From: Microlunatus speluncae
Lineage (GTDB): Bacteria; Actinomycetota; Actinomycetes; Propionibacteriales; Propionibacteriaceae
Length of the DNA stretch: 64,000 nucleotides
NCBI RefSeq assembly: GCF_009299835.1
Contig: NZ_VKCZ01000014.1
Location: forward strand, 124,001-188,000
Reading direction: 5' to 3'
Shown: positions 9,454-18,182 of the stretch, piece by piece
Layout of the letters: every line of letters starts with the position of its first letter
How positions within the stretch are numbered: position 1 is the first letter of the stretch
Notes under the pieces: model-generated
Told to the model about the DNA's origin: nothing
Databases searched by the model: none
Seen by the model: only the letters and a program-made list of their open reading frames with translations
Translations under genes and position numbers: made by a program

Positions 9454-12000
9454 GTGTTGCCGGACGAGCTGGCACCGCTCAGTGAACTGGCGCTGAACCT
9501 GCGCTGGAGTTGGCATGCCGACACCCGACGACTGTTCTCGACGATCGATCCGGAGCTGTGGCGGCGGACCGGCGGTGATCCGGTACGGTTGCTGGCTGCC
9601 GTCCCGCCGGAGCGGCTGACCCGGCTCGCGGCGGACCGGAGATTTCTCACCAACCTCGCGCTGATCCAGGAAGATCTCGACGAATATCTGACCGGTGATC
9701 GCTGGTATCAGCGCTATGCCGCCGAGGTCCCGGCTGCGCCGGCGGCGATCGGCTACTTCTCCCCGGAGTTCGGGATCACCGAGGTGCTGCCGCAGTACTC
9801 CGGCGGCCTCGGCATCCTCGCCGGTGATCATCTGAAGACCGCCAGCGACCTCGGCGCGCCGATCATCGGGGTCGGCCTGCTCTATCGGCAGGGCTACTTC
9901 CGGCAGGCGCTGGACGGGACCGGTTGGCAGCAGGAGCAGTATCCGCTGCTCGATCCGAACGCGCTGCCGCTGACCCTGCTGCACGGCGATCTCGGTGACG
10001 GGACCGGCGACGGTCCGGTCCGGATCGAGGTGCCGCTGGGTGATCATCGACTGGTGGCCCAGGTCTGGCTGGCCCGGGTCGGCCGGGTGCCATTGCTGCT
10101 GCTCGATTCCGAACTCGAAGCCAACACCGGGCCGGAGCGACAGATCACCGACCGGTTGTACGGCGGCGGCGCCGATCATCGACTGGCCCAGGAGGTGCTG
10201 CTCGGGATCGGCGGGGTGCGGGCCATCCGGGCGTACTGCGCGATCACCGGCCGGCCGGCGCCGGACGTCTTCCACACCAACGAGGGCCACGCCGGATTCC
10301 TCGGCCTGGAACGGATCCGCGAGTATCTGGCCGACGGGCTCGGCTTCGACGCGGCGTTGGAGCGGACCCGGGCCGGCACCGTGTTCACCACCCACACTCC
10401 GGTGCCGGCCGGGATCGACCGGTTCCCGCGGCAGTTGATCAAGGACCAGTTCGCCGACTTCGGTGATCTCGAACCGGAGCGGATCCTCGAGCTCGGCACC
10501 GAGGACTTCGACGGTGGCGACCCGGACACCTTCAACATGGCTGTGATGGGGCTGCGGCTGGCCCAGCGGGCCAACGGGGTGTCCCGGCTGCACGGCCGGG
10601 TCTCGCGGCAGATGTTCCGCGGGCTGTGGCCGGATTTCGACGAGGCCGAGGTGCCGATCGGCTCGATCACCAACGGCGTCCACCACGCCAGCTGGATGCA
10701 TCCGGAACTGTTGGAATTGCTGGAGGCGACCACCGACTCCGGTGCCGACGGCGGCGACCCGGACGGATATCGCTGGGCCGGGCTGGCCGAGATCGACGCG
10801 GGCGCGTTGTGGTCGTTGAAGCGGCGGATGCGCGGACAGTTGATCACCAGTTGCCGGGAACGTCTGGCCGCAAGTGCCGCGCACCGCGGCCAGCCGGCCG
10901 AGTGGACCGCCTCGGTGCTGGACGAGGACGTGATCACCTTCGGCTTCGCCCGCCGGGTGCCGTCGTACAAGCGGCTGACCCTGATGTTGCGCGACCCGGA
11001 GCGGCTGACCCGGCTGCTCACCCACCCGACCCGGCCGATCCAGCTTGTCGTGGCCGGCAAGGCGCATCCGGCCGACGAGGGCGGCAAGCGGCTGATCCAG
11101 CAGCTGGTCCGGTTCGCCGACGAGGAGCAGGTCCGGCGCCGGATCGTCTTCCTGCCCGACTACGACATCGCGATGGCCAAGCCCCTGTATCCGGGCTGCG
11201 ACGTGTGGCTGAACAATCCGCTCCGGCCGTACGAGGCCTGCGGCACGTCGGGCATGAAGGCGGCCCTCAACGGCGCCTCGAACCTGTCCATCCGCGACGG
11301 CTGGTGGGACGAGTGGTACGACCCCGCCTACGGCTGGGAGATCCCGTCGGCCGAAGGCGCAGTCGATCAAGATCACCGGGACGACCTGGAAGCCGCCGCC
11401 CTCTACGACGTGATCGAGAACGAGATCGTGCCGCGCTTCTACGACGCCGACGCCGACGGCATTCCGCACCGCTGGGTCCGGCTGATCCGCGACGCCATCG
11501 CCGGTCTCGGACCCAAGGTCCTGGCCGCCCGGATGGTCCGCGACTACGTCACCGACCTCTACACCCCGGCCGCCGCCTCCTCCCACGCCCTCGACGATCA
11601 GAGCGCCGAGGCCCTGGCCGCCTGGAAGCGCCGCCTCCGGTCCGGTTGGCGCGGAGTGATCGTTGATCATGTCGCCTCTCGTTCCGGCGATGCCGTCCAG
11701 GTGGGCGACAAGATCGAGGTCAGCGCGCTCGTCCGGCTCGGTGACCTGGACCCTGAGGACGTACGCGTTGAACTCGTCACGGGTGAGCTCGATGGGGACG
11801 ACGAATTACGTCACACGCACGTTGTTTCTCTGGATACCGGAGTTGATGCCGATTCCGGACTTCGGCGCTACTCGGGAGTGATCGAGGTCGGGCGGGCTGG
11901 GGGATTGGGGTACACCGTTCGGGTGGTGCCTCATCATGATCAACTCGCGTCCAGCGCTGAGCTGAGTCTGGTTCGGTATCCGGGGGATCTGGTCTCGTAG
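9454..12000 (+). CDS. glgP: Alpha-glucan phosphorylase (GlgP, actinobacterial type)
   Basis: 848 residues from the first in-frame start (GTG 9454). It releases glucose 1-phosphate from alpha-1,4-glucan using a PLP cofactor. Seen are SPEFGITEVLPQYSGGLGIL, HTNEGHAGF, HTPVPAGIDRF, and the PLP lysine in GTSGMKAALNG at about residue 601. The C-terminal ~110 residues form the extra domain also found in the Mycobacterium enzyme. Codons just upstream, in the same frame, read RAIQRFTVRP, matching the known N-terminus ALRRFTVR of mycobacterial GlgP, but no start codon serves them: an in-frame TGA lies at 9415 and a GTG at 9414 is one frame off, separated by a run of GC repeats. The true start may therefore be disrupted or frameshifted. 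Confidence 0.95.
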   Translation: MLPDELAPLSELALNLRWSWHADTRRLFSTIDPELWRRTGGDPVRLLAAVPPERLTRLAADRRFLTNLALIQEDLDEYLTGDRWYQRYAAEVPAAPAAIGYFSPEFGITEVLPQYSGGLGILAGDHLKTASDLGAPIIGVGLLYRQGYFRQALDGTGWQQEQYPLLDPNALPLTLLHGDLGDGTGDGPVRIEVPLGDHRLVAQVWLARVGRVPLLLLDSELEANTGPERQITDRLYGGGADHRLAQEVLLGIGGVRAIRAYCAITGRPAPDVFHTNEGHAGFLGLERIREYLADGLGFDAALERTRAGTVFTTHTPVPAGIDRFPRQLIKDQFADFGDLEPERILELGTEDFDGGDPDTFNMAVMGLRLAQRANGVSRLHGRVSRQMFRGLWPDFDEAEVPIGSITNGVHHASWMHPELLELLEATTDSGADGGDPDGYRWAGLAEIDAGALWSLKRRMRGQLITSCRERLAASAAHRGQPAEWTASVLDEDVITFGFARRVPSYKRLTLMLRDPERLTRLLTHPTRPIQLVVAGKAHPADEGGKRLIQQLVRFADEEQVRRRIVFLPDYDIAMAKPLYPGCDVWLNNPLRPYEACGTSGMKAALNGASNLSIRDGWWDEWYDPAYGWEIPSAEGAVDQDHRDDLEAAALYDVIENEIVPRFYDADADGIPHRWVRLIRDAIAGLGPKVLAARMVRDYVTDLYTPAAASSHALDDQSAEALAAWKRRLRSGWRGVIVDHVASRSGDAVQVGDKIEVSALVRLGDLDPEDVRVELVTGELDGDDELRHTHVVSLDTGVDADSGLRRYSGVIEVGRAGGLGYTVRVVPHHDQLASSAELSLVRYPGDLVS

Positions 12001-12010
12001 GGTGCATCCC

Positions 12011-12148
12011 GCGCTGGGGTCTGGGGGATAGGTGCGCGGGCAACCATCCGCCCGCGAGCAAGTGTGGGTGCCGCTGCCGCGAATCTGCGGTCGCGGGCTC
12101 CCGCCAGGCCCGTCCGCGCCCGCGCACCTATCCCCCAGACCCCAGCGC
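12011..12148 (+). repeat. Structured element, copy 1 (31-base arms)
   Basis: Arms 12011-12041 and 12118-12148 are perfect reverse complements (31 bases, starting GCGCTGGGGTCTGGGGGATA). The enclosed 76 bases closely resemble, in reverse orientation, the interior of the element at 12460-12596 (shared words CAACCATCCGCCCGCG, GTGTGGGTGCCGCTGCCGC, CTCCCGCCAGGCCCGTCC). The arm sequence itself differs from that of the other copy while pairing is kept. Confidence 0.85.
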
Positions 12149-12287
12149 TCCCTTTGGTCCGCACGTATTTTTACCGCCTCAGCCGAGCGCCAGTCGCCTC
12201 ACGCCGACTGCCAAACCGAGCGCTGGAGTAGTCACGACGGTGTTTGTTCCCTGATGCTGTTGAAGAGCAGACCAGGTCCATCCGGTT

Positions 12288-12312
12288 GCCCTTCGACAAG
12301 CTCAGGGAACGA
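12288..12312 (+). repeat. CTTCGACAGG-family repeat at palindrome centre
   Basis: Reads GCCCTTCGACAAGCTCAGGG then AACGA, one base different from the consensus. It sits at the axis of the 12011-12596 inverted repeat. Confidence 0.85.
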
Positions 12313-12459
12313 GCACCCGAGGCTCCACCTCGACACCGCCCGCCTTGGTGATCAATCCCACTACTCCTTCATGATCAGGTTCGCGCTCGGTTTGGCAGTG
12401 GAGGTGAGGCGACTGGCGCTCGGCTGAGGCGGAAAAAAGGGGTGTCCGTCGTAAAGGGA

Positions 12460-12596
12460 GCGGGGACTGTTGGGGGTCTGTGCGCGGGCGTGGACGGGCC
12501 TGGCGGGAGCACGCGGATGCTCAGACTGCGGCAGCGGCACCCACACTGGCCCGCGGGCGGATGGTTGCCCGCGCACAGACCCCCAACAGTCCCCGC
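12460..12596 (-). repeat. Structured element, copy 2 (30-base arms)
   Basis: Arms 12460-12489 and 12567-12596 are perfect reverse complements (30 bases, starting GCGGGGACTGTTGGGGGTCT). Only the inner GTGCGCGGGC end is shared with the arms of copy 1. The interior is the reverse complement of the copy 1 interior with few differences. The right arm ends about 140 bases before the lipoprotein start at 12738. Confidence 0.85.
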
Positions 12597-12737
12597 GGGA
12601 TTCCCTACCTCCAAAGAGAAGAGATGATCAATAAGAGGTCACATAACAACGAGCACCGAGGAAATCAAGGCTTCCACCGTAGGCGAGGCAGGCGTACAGT
12701 CCAATCAGCGGCACGGGGCCTCACCGAGGAGGATGAG

Positions 12738-14081
12738 ATGCCGGGACATGGTGATCACGGGTTGCGGATGCAGCGGCGGATGTCGCGGCGTGAGGCGCTG
12801 TCCCTCGGCGTGGCCGGGGGAGTCGGGGCGCTCGGCGGTGGACTGCTGGCTGGCTGCGCGGCACCGTCGGGCGGTCCGACCCCGGCCGGCTCGAAGTCGC
12901 TGACCTGGTCCAGCTGGGCCAATCCCGGTGAGGCGGAGCGGTTCCGGCAGTTCAGTGCCGACTACAACGGGCGGTACGGGATCGAGCCGTTGTTCCAAGT
13001 CGTGGTCGGCGACTACACGCAGAAGCTGCTGACCAGGATCGTCGGCGACACGGCACCGGACGCGTTCTACGTCAACGAGATCGTGATGGGCCAGTTGATC
13101 AAGGCCAACCTGCTGGCCGACTTCGAGCGGTTCGCCGACCAGTCGGGGTCGGAGATCGAGCTGGACAAGTTCTATCCCGGGTTGATGCAGTGGTGTCGCG
13201 GTCCGGACGGCGGCGGGCTGTACGGGGTGCCGGTGGACTGCAATCCGAAGGTGTTCTGGTTCAACCAGAGTCTGCTGACCGAGGCCGGCGTGACCGAGAA
13301 TCCGGCGCAACTGCAGGAAGCCGGACGCTGGGACCAGAACGCGCTGACCGAGCTGCTGACCAAGATCAAGACGACCGGCAAACGGGGGATGGTCTTCGAG
13401 GCCAACTGGTTCGACCTGCTCGGCTGGATCTCCACCTTCGGCGGGGCGACGCTCGACGAACGCGGCGAGGCGATCTTCCACGAGGATCCCAAGGCCATCG
13501 CGGTGCTGGAATGGCTGTGGGACCAGCTGGCCGAGGGCAATGTCAGCTACGGCGGCACCCTGCCTCGCGGCCAGGGCGTGGACGCGCTGTTCTACGGCGG
13601 CCAGCTGGCCACGATCCAGTACGGGCGGTGGATCCTGCCCAACCTGCGCAAGCTGGAGGGCTTCACCTACGACATCGCCCCGCTGCCGTCGGAATCCGGG
13701 TCGGAGATCTCCACCACCGCGGTCTACTGCGCGGCGATGTGCGTGAACAGCAAGACCAACAACCCGGTCGAGGCCAACCAGTTCGCCGCGCGGTTCTGCA
13801 ACGCCGAGGGGCAACGGTTCCGGCTGTCCGGCGGCGGCAACGCGGTGCCGGCGATCCCCGGGCTGGACGAGATCGTCACCGAGGGCGGGGTGCCGGAGCA
13901 CGGCCACTGGTTCAGCGAGATCGCGGCCCGCGGTTTCACCACGCCGCAGGTCCTGGTCACGTACCCGGAGCGTTCGGTGAACCTGAGCACCAATCTCGAC
14001 TCGTTGATGCGGAACAAGACCGACTTCCGGACCTTCGCCCAGAAGGCCGCCGGTTACATGAACGGGACGGCGACGCTATGA
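12738..14081 (+). CDS. ABC transporter sugar-type substrate-binding lipoprotein
   Basis: 447 residues. A twin-arginine-like segment (RRMSRREALSLG) leads to the lipobox LLAGC near residue 36, so this is an exported membrane-anchored binding protein. The rest (SLTWSSWANPGEAERFRQF, then IVGDTAPDAFYVNE) is the extracellular solute-binding family 1 fold used for sugars or oligosaccharides. The start ATG at 12738 is chosen because GAGGAGG lies six bases upstream; the longer open frame upstream runs through the inverted repeat and is not convincing. It overlaps the next permease by four bases (ATGA). The ligand is unknown. Confidence 0.9.
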   Translation: MPGHGDHGLRMQRRMSRREALSLGVAGGVGALGGGLLAGCAAPSGGPTPAGSKSLTWSSWANPGEAERFRQFSADYNGRYGIEPLFQVVVGDYTQKLLTRIVGDTAPDAFYVNEIVMGQLIKANLLADFERFADQSGSEIELDKFYPGLMQWCRGPDGGGLYGVPVDCNPKVFWFNQSLLTEAGVTENPAQLQEAGRWDQNALTELLTKIKTTGKRGMVFEANWFDLLGWISTFGGATLDERGEAIFHEDPKAIAVLEWLWDQLAEGNVSYGGTLPRGQGVDALFYGGQLATIQYGRWILPNLRKLEGFTYDIAPLPSESGSEISTTAVYCAAMCVNSKTNNPVEANQFAARFCNAEGQRFRLSGGGNAVPAIPGLDEIVTEGGVPEHGHWFSEIAARGFTTPQVLVTYPERSVNLSTNLDSLMRNKTDFRTFAQKAAGYMNGTATL

Positions 14082-15037
14082 CCGATCTGGCGGAGGAGAT
14101 CGAACGGTCGACGAAGCCCGGCGCCCGGACCGCTCCGGTCCCGCAGCGACCGGCGCAACGTCGTTCGCGGCGCCGGGAATCCCTGTGGGCGTTGGGCTTC
14201 CTCGGCCCGCAGTTGATCGGGTTGATCGTCTTCATGGTCGGCCCGCTGATCTTCGCCCTGTTCCTGTCCTTCACCAACTGGACCGGCTTCGGTGAGCGGA
14301 CCTTCGCCGGGTTCGGCAACTACGCCTACATCTTCAGTGACCCTCAGATCGCCGTCTCGGCCCGGAACACGATCTGGCTGACGGTGATGCAGGTGCCGGG
14401 CCTGCTGCTGTCCGGGTTCATCGCCGCGTTCTTCCTGCAACAGGCGGGTCGGATGACCAGCGTCTACCGGGTGCTGTTCTTCGCGCCGCAGGTGACTTCC
14501 TGGGTGGCGATCGCCGCGATCTGGCTCTGGCTGTTCAACCCGGAGATCTCGCCGATCAACAACGCGCTGGCCGCGGTCGGGATCACCGGGCCGGACTGGT
14601 TGCAGGACCCGAAGACCGTGATCATGTCCTTCGCCCTGGTCGGGATCTGGCAGGGGATCGGCTATCAGGTCGTGATGTTCATGGCCGGCCTGGCCAACGT
14701 GCCGCGGGCGCTGATCGAGGCGGCCGACATCGACGGTGCGAATGCCTGGCAGAAGCTGCGCAAGGTGACACTGCCGATCCTGTCGCCGACGATCCTGTTT
14801 CTGTCCATCACCTCGATCATCGCCTCGTTCCAGATCTTCGACATCGTCTACGTCATGCTCGACACGACGGCCCCGTCGGGATCCCGGACGATCGTCTACG
14901 AGATCGTCCAGATCGGGTTCCGGCAGTTCGCGTACGGCAAGGCCTCCGCGATCGCGGTGTGTCTGTTCATCTCCCTGTTGATCTTGACCGGCCTGCAGTT
15001 GCTGGCCCAGCGCAGATGGGTGTACTACGCAGAATGA
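14078..15037 (+). CDS. Carbohydrate ABC transporter permease (MalF type)
   Basis: 319 residues, six predicted membrane helices after a charged N-terminal tail of ~45 residues. The EAA loop that contacts the ATPase is visible as EAADIDGANAWQKLRKVTLP at about residues 214-233. With the following gene it forms the membrane channel for the sugar bound by the preceding lipoprotein. The start ATG overlaps the binding-protein stop (ATGA), and its own stop overlaps the next start in the same way, so the three genes are coupled. No ATPase gene is linked. Confidence 0.92.
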   Translation: MTDLAEEIERSTKPGARTAPVPQRPAQRRSRRRESLWALGFLGPQLIGLIVFMVGPLIFALFLSFTNWTGFGERTFAGFGNYAYIFSDPQIAVSARNTIWLTVMQVPGLLLSGFIAAFFLQQAGRMTSVYRVLFFAPQVTSWVAIAAIWLWLFNPEISPINNALAAVGITGPDWLQDPKTVIMSFALVGIWQGIGYQVVMFMAGLANVPRALIEAADIDGANAWQKLRKVTLPILSPTILFLSITSIIASFQIFDIVYVMLDTTAPSGSRTIVYEIVQIGFRQFAYGKASAIAVCLFISLLILTGLQLLAQRRWVYYAE

Positions 15038-15927
15038 CTGCCACCGATCTCAGTATCAGGGCCGTCTCGGCGGTCGAAGCGAGCAAACCCGGCGCCAACC
15101 GGCGGCCGTTCCGCTGGACCATGATCATCCTGCACGCGTTGCTGATCCTGTTCGGCCTGTTGATGGCGATGCCGTTCGTCTGGATGCTGTTGTCCTCGTT
15201 CAAGCCGCTGGACGAGATCTTCCAGGTGCCGCCGCTGCTGCTCCCGGTCAACTGGACCTCGGAGAACTACACCGCCGCGGTCGAGGGCGCGAACTTCCTG
15301 CAGGGCTTCGGCAACAGCGTGCTGGTCTCGGTCAGTGTCACCGTCGTCTCCCTGCTCACCTGCTCGATGGCCGCCTACGCGTTCGCCCGGCTGCGCTTCC
15401 CCGGCCGGGAGGCCCTGTTCCTGGTCTTCCTGGCCACCATGATGGTGCCGCAGCAGCTGACGATCATCCCGCTCTACGTGATCATGGGCTCGCTGCGGCT
15501 GGTCGACACCTTGTGGGCGCTGATCCTGCCGGCGGCACTGTTCAACGCGTTCGGCGTCTTCCTGCTCCGGCAGTATGTCCGCGGCATCCCGCTGGAGCTG
15601 GAGGAGGCGGCGGCGATCGACGGGGCCGGTCGGATCCGGATCTTCGCGACGATCATCCTGCCGCTGCTGCGGACCCCGATGGTCGCGCTCGGGATCTTCA
15701 TCTTCCTCGGCCAGTGGAACTCGTTCTTCTATCCGCTGATCTTCCTCAACACCGAGAGCAACTACACGGTGCCGCTGCTGGTCAACCAGTTCAAGGGCGC
15801 CTACAGCTCCGACTGGGGCGCCCTGATGGCGGCCGTTACGATCGCCGCGGCGCCGCTGCTGATCATCTTCATCATCGCGCAGCGCCAGATCGTCGAGGGC
15901 ATCGCTCTGTCGGGGTCGAAGACGTAG
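15034..15927 (+). CDS. Carbohydrate ABC transporter permease (MalG type)
   Basis: 297 residues with six predicted helices and the MalG-type periplasmic loop (SSFKPLDEIFQVPPLLLPVNW). The EAA loop is EEAAAIDGAGRIRIFATIILP near residues 190-210. It pairs with the preceding MalF-type permease; start and stop overlap in ATGA. The cassette ends here without a nucleotide-binding subunit, glycosidase or LacI regulator, unlike most complete sugar-import loci. Its stop is only ~25 bases from where the opposite-strand truncated gene loses homology. Confidence 0.92.
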   Translation: MTATDLSIRAVSAVEASKPGANRRPFRWTMIILHALLILFGLLMAMPFVWMLLSSFKPLDEIFQVPPLLLPVNWTSENYTAAVEGANFLQGFGNSVLVSVSVTVVSLLTCSMAAYAFARLRFPGREALFLVFLATMMVPQQLTIIPLYVIMGSLRLVDTLWALILPAALFNAFGVFLLRQYVRGIPLELEEAAAIDGAGRIRIFATIILPLLRTPMVALGIFIFLGQWNSFFYPLIFLNTESNYTVPLLVNQFKGAYSSDWGALMAAVTIAAAPLLIIFIIAQRQIVEGIALSGSKT

Positions 15928-16688
15928 CTCACGGCACCAGGAGCCTCGACCTCGAGGATCACCCGGCGGCGCCGGAAGGCGACATCGACCGGGTAGCACC
16001 GGCCGGCGCAGTCGATCGCCACGTTGCCCGACCAGCCGCGAATATCGGCCCGGCGCAGGATCCCGTGCAGCAGTCGCTCGGCTTCGGACCAGGGCGTGTG
16101 CCGTGAGTCGAGCAGAGCAGCACGACGCAACGCGTTGCCGGCCCGGCGCGGCGTGTGGGCGATCGCCTCCCACAGCGAGTCCAGGGTCGCGGTCCGGGTC
16201 CGGAGCACGTCGTCGATGCCCTGGCCGCCGATCCACGGCACCAGATCCAGCGCGGTGAGTGCCGGCACCGTGACCCAGGCTCCCCGATGCTGCTGAATCA
16301 GATCGAGCGGCAGTTGTTCCTGAGTGATCCGGTAGCCGGGTGGTGCGGCCCGTCGGATCCGGCGGGACAGCGTGACCACCGGCACCGCGATCTCCGGCCA
16401 GAGGGTCAAGCGGGCTGCCGCCGGCCCGGTCAGCACCGCTTCGGGCGCCCACAAGGCAGCGGCCCGGATCCGGATCTCGGCCAACTCGCTCTGCTCGCCG
16501 TCGCAGTAGACCCCGGGTAGCAAGGCCCGGAGCCGTCCCTGGGCGGCGAGTCGCTGGACGGCCCGCGCCAACGACGGGTGATCGCGGATCCTGATCACCC
16601 CGCCACCCCGATGCAACGCCTGTTCGATCTCGTCCCGAGCCATCTGACGAGCATCGACGTTCCGGCATCGCCGCAGCCCACAATCCAC
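15801..16688 (-). pseudogene. Truncated AbiEi-antitoxin-like / DUF559-type protein
   Basis: The open frame encodes 295 residues, but only the first ~245 look like the family: an AbiEi-like N-terminal helix-turn-helix (SLARAVQRLAAQGRLRALLPGVYC), a central domain, then the beginning of a DUF559/Vsr-like nuclease-fold domain (CYPVDVAFRRRRVILEVE). Right after that point the frame crosses the end of the permease gene and reads antisense sequence, so the usual C-terminal part (a DGxxHH-type motif and the QNDL..G...LRF end) is missing. I infer a deletion or insertion that removed the 3' end. The GTG at 16688 or, more likely, the ATG at 16643 would start it. Confidence 0.6.
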
Positions 16689-16926
16689 AGGCTGCGGTGT
16701 TGTCCGTGCGGCGCGAGTGTGGTCCGGTTCGAGGGGCGAGCCGCCGGCCGCAGGGAGAGGTGGCTTCGCTGAGAATGTCGCGATTCCTCTTCGTGCGAGC
16801 CGTTACAACGTTAAATCGCAGGCTAGGTCCCCATACCAAGAGGTTCTGCGACAGCGGCCGGCCGGACCGACGAAAGTCGGGGTCGAGTCAGACGAATGGA
16901 CGATGCGGGCGTGGACCGCGGATCCG

Positions 16927-16932
16927 TAACCT
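16927..16932 (+). promoter_or_regulatory. -10 box TAACCT, 7 nt before ATG
   Basis: TANNNT hexamer exactly seven bases before the ATG at 16940, consistent with a leaderless transcript. Confidence 0.5.
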
Positions 16933-16939
16933 CGGTGGC

Positions 16940-18172
16940 ATGACGACTGCTGCGGCTCCGGCCGTCACGAACCAGACCACCCCGTCCGCTCCGCGGCTGC
17001 ACGGGCTCGACGCGCTGCGCGGCGGCGCGTTGCTGCTCGGCATCGTGCTGCACGGCCTGGCGCCGTTCCTGCCCGGCGGCGGCTGGCTGGTCGCCGACCG
17101 GTACACGACCGAGGCGGCGGCGGCCGGCATGTATGTGATCCACCTGTTCCGGATGGCGTTGTTCATGATGCTGGCCGGCTACTTCGGCCGAATGGTGCTG
17201 CAGCGGCGTGGGCCGGGCCGATACCTGAAGGACCGGGCGCTGCGGATCGGGCTGCCGGTGATCGTCTTCTGGCCGCTCGCGGTCGGCTCGCTGGGGCTGA
17301 TCGCGGTGGCCGCGGGGACGTTCAGCGAATCGCCGCAGACCGCGGCACCGACCGACACCGCGAACCCGCTGAACTGGATCCCGCCGGGCCAGCTGTGGTT
17401 CCTGGTCGTGCTGCTGCAGTGTGTGTTGATCACCGTCGCGGTCCGAGCCATCCTGGTCCGGGTCCTCGGCGCCGAGCGCAGCGGCCGGATCGCCGGCCGG
17501 ATCGGCTCGCTGCTGGCCACGCCGGCCGGCGTCCTGATCGCGGCGCTGCCGTACGCGGCCGGGCTGCTGCTGCAGGGCCCGGACCGGCTGACCGGGATCC
17601 AGGAGCCGGTCACCCTGATGCCGGTCCCCGGCGCCTCGACCGCCTATCTCGGCGCGTTCCTCACCGGCTGGTTCCTGCACAGCCGGGGCGACGCGCTGGC
17701 CCGGCTCGGTCGCGGCTGGCCGTTCCAGTTGATCATCGCGGCGGGCCTGACCGTGCTCGGCTGGTTCGCGCCGGACATCCTGCCCGGTCCGCTGACGATC
17801 GCGGTGATCGCGCTGGCCGGCTGGACCTGGACCTTCGGCCTGGTCGGCCTGTGCACCCGGTTGATGCGGCGGGAGGTGCCGGCGGTGCGCTATCTGGCCG
17901 ATGCGTCGTACTGGATGTATCTGCTGCACCTGCCGATCCTGCTGCTGATCGAATGGGGGCTGCGCGACCTGAACTGGCCGATCCTGATCAAGCTGCTGGT
18001 CACCTGGGCGGTCTGCGCCGCGGTGCTGTTGATCAGCTACGACCTGCTGGTCCGGGCGACCCCGATCGGCCGCTGGCTGAACGGGCGCAAGCATCCGTCG
18101 CTGGTGGTCGGTGGCCTACGCAGGCTCGCCGGCGCCGAATCGAAGGCGACGGTCGTCGGCGGTGGCGGCTAG
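16940..18172 (+). CDS. Acyltransferase 3 family membrane protein (OpgC/MdoC-like)
   Basis: 410 residues, about ten predicted membrane helices. The N-terminal LHGLDALRGGALLLGIVLHG carries the Arg and His expected of the acyltransferase 3 family, which O-acylates sugars or other cell-surface molecules at the membrane. The final helix contains DASYWMYLLHLPILLLIEW, another family hallmark. The start ATG at 16940 is supported by the -10 box and by homology beginning just after it. The following metallo-hydrolase starts 11 bases downstream with its own -10 box inside the end of this gene. The acyl acceptor is unknown. Confidence 0.85.
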   Translation: MTTAAAPAVTNQTTPSAPRLHGLDALRGGALLLGIVLHGLAPFLPGGGWLVADRYTTEAAAAGMYVIHLFRMALFMMLAGYFGRMVLQRRGPGRYLKDRALRIGLPVIVFWPLAVGSLGLIAVAAGTFSESPQTAAPTDTANPLNWIPPGQLWFLVVLLQCVLITVAVRAILVRVLGAERSGRIAGRIGSLLATPAGVLIAALPYAAGLLLQGPDRLTGIQEPVTLMPVPGASTAYLGAFLTGWFLHSRGDALARLGRGWPFQLIIAAGLTVLGWFAPDILPGPLTIAVIALAGWTWTFGLVGLCTRLMRREVPAVRYLADASYWMYLLHLPILLLIEWGLRDLNWPILIKLLVTWAVCAAVLLISYDLLVRATPIGRWLNGRKHPSLVVGGLRRLAGAESKATVVGGGG

Positions 18173-18175
18173 TCT
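18170..18175 (+). promoter_or_regulatory. -10 box TAGTCT, 7 nt before GTG
   Basis: TANNNT hexamer overlapping the stop codon of the acyltransferase gene and seven bases before the GTG at 18183. It decides that start. Confidence 0.5.
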
Positions 18176-18182
18176 TCGCGAC

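Larger units (their letters stand above)
12011..12596. repeat. 586-base nested inverted repeat between glgP and ABC importer
   Basis: The stretch without a gene from 12001 to 12737 is dominated by a large imperfect palindrome centred near 12303. From outside in, it has two ~138-base elements (12011-12148 and 12460-12596) in inverted orientation, then arms 12174-12222 and 12383-12432 that pair with 29 identical bases, a short mismatch and 17 more identical bases. In the middle sits a copy of the CTTCGACAAGCTCAGGGAAC repeat (12288-12312). Small T-rich or A-rich tracts (12166-12172, 12432-12437) mark the same position in each half. The remaining 12597-12737 shows only the Shine-Dalgarno of the next gene. 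No protein-coding potential is evident. Confidence 0.85.

Noticed and set aside
9409..11670. A minus-strand open frame of 753 codons opposite glgP
   Set aside because: glgP has strong motifs throughout; the opposite frame has none and no ribosome site.
12032..12627. Short open frames within the 12 kb palindrome
   Set aside because: They exist on both strands with mirrored sequences (RGQPSAR, PARPVHAR), as expected from an inverted repeat without stops, and have no ribosome sites.
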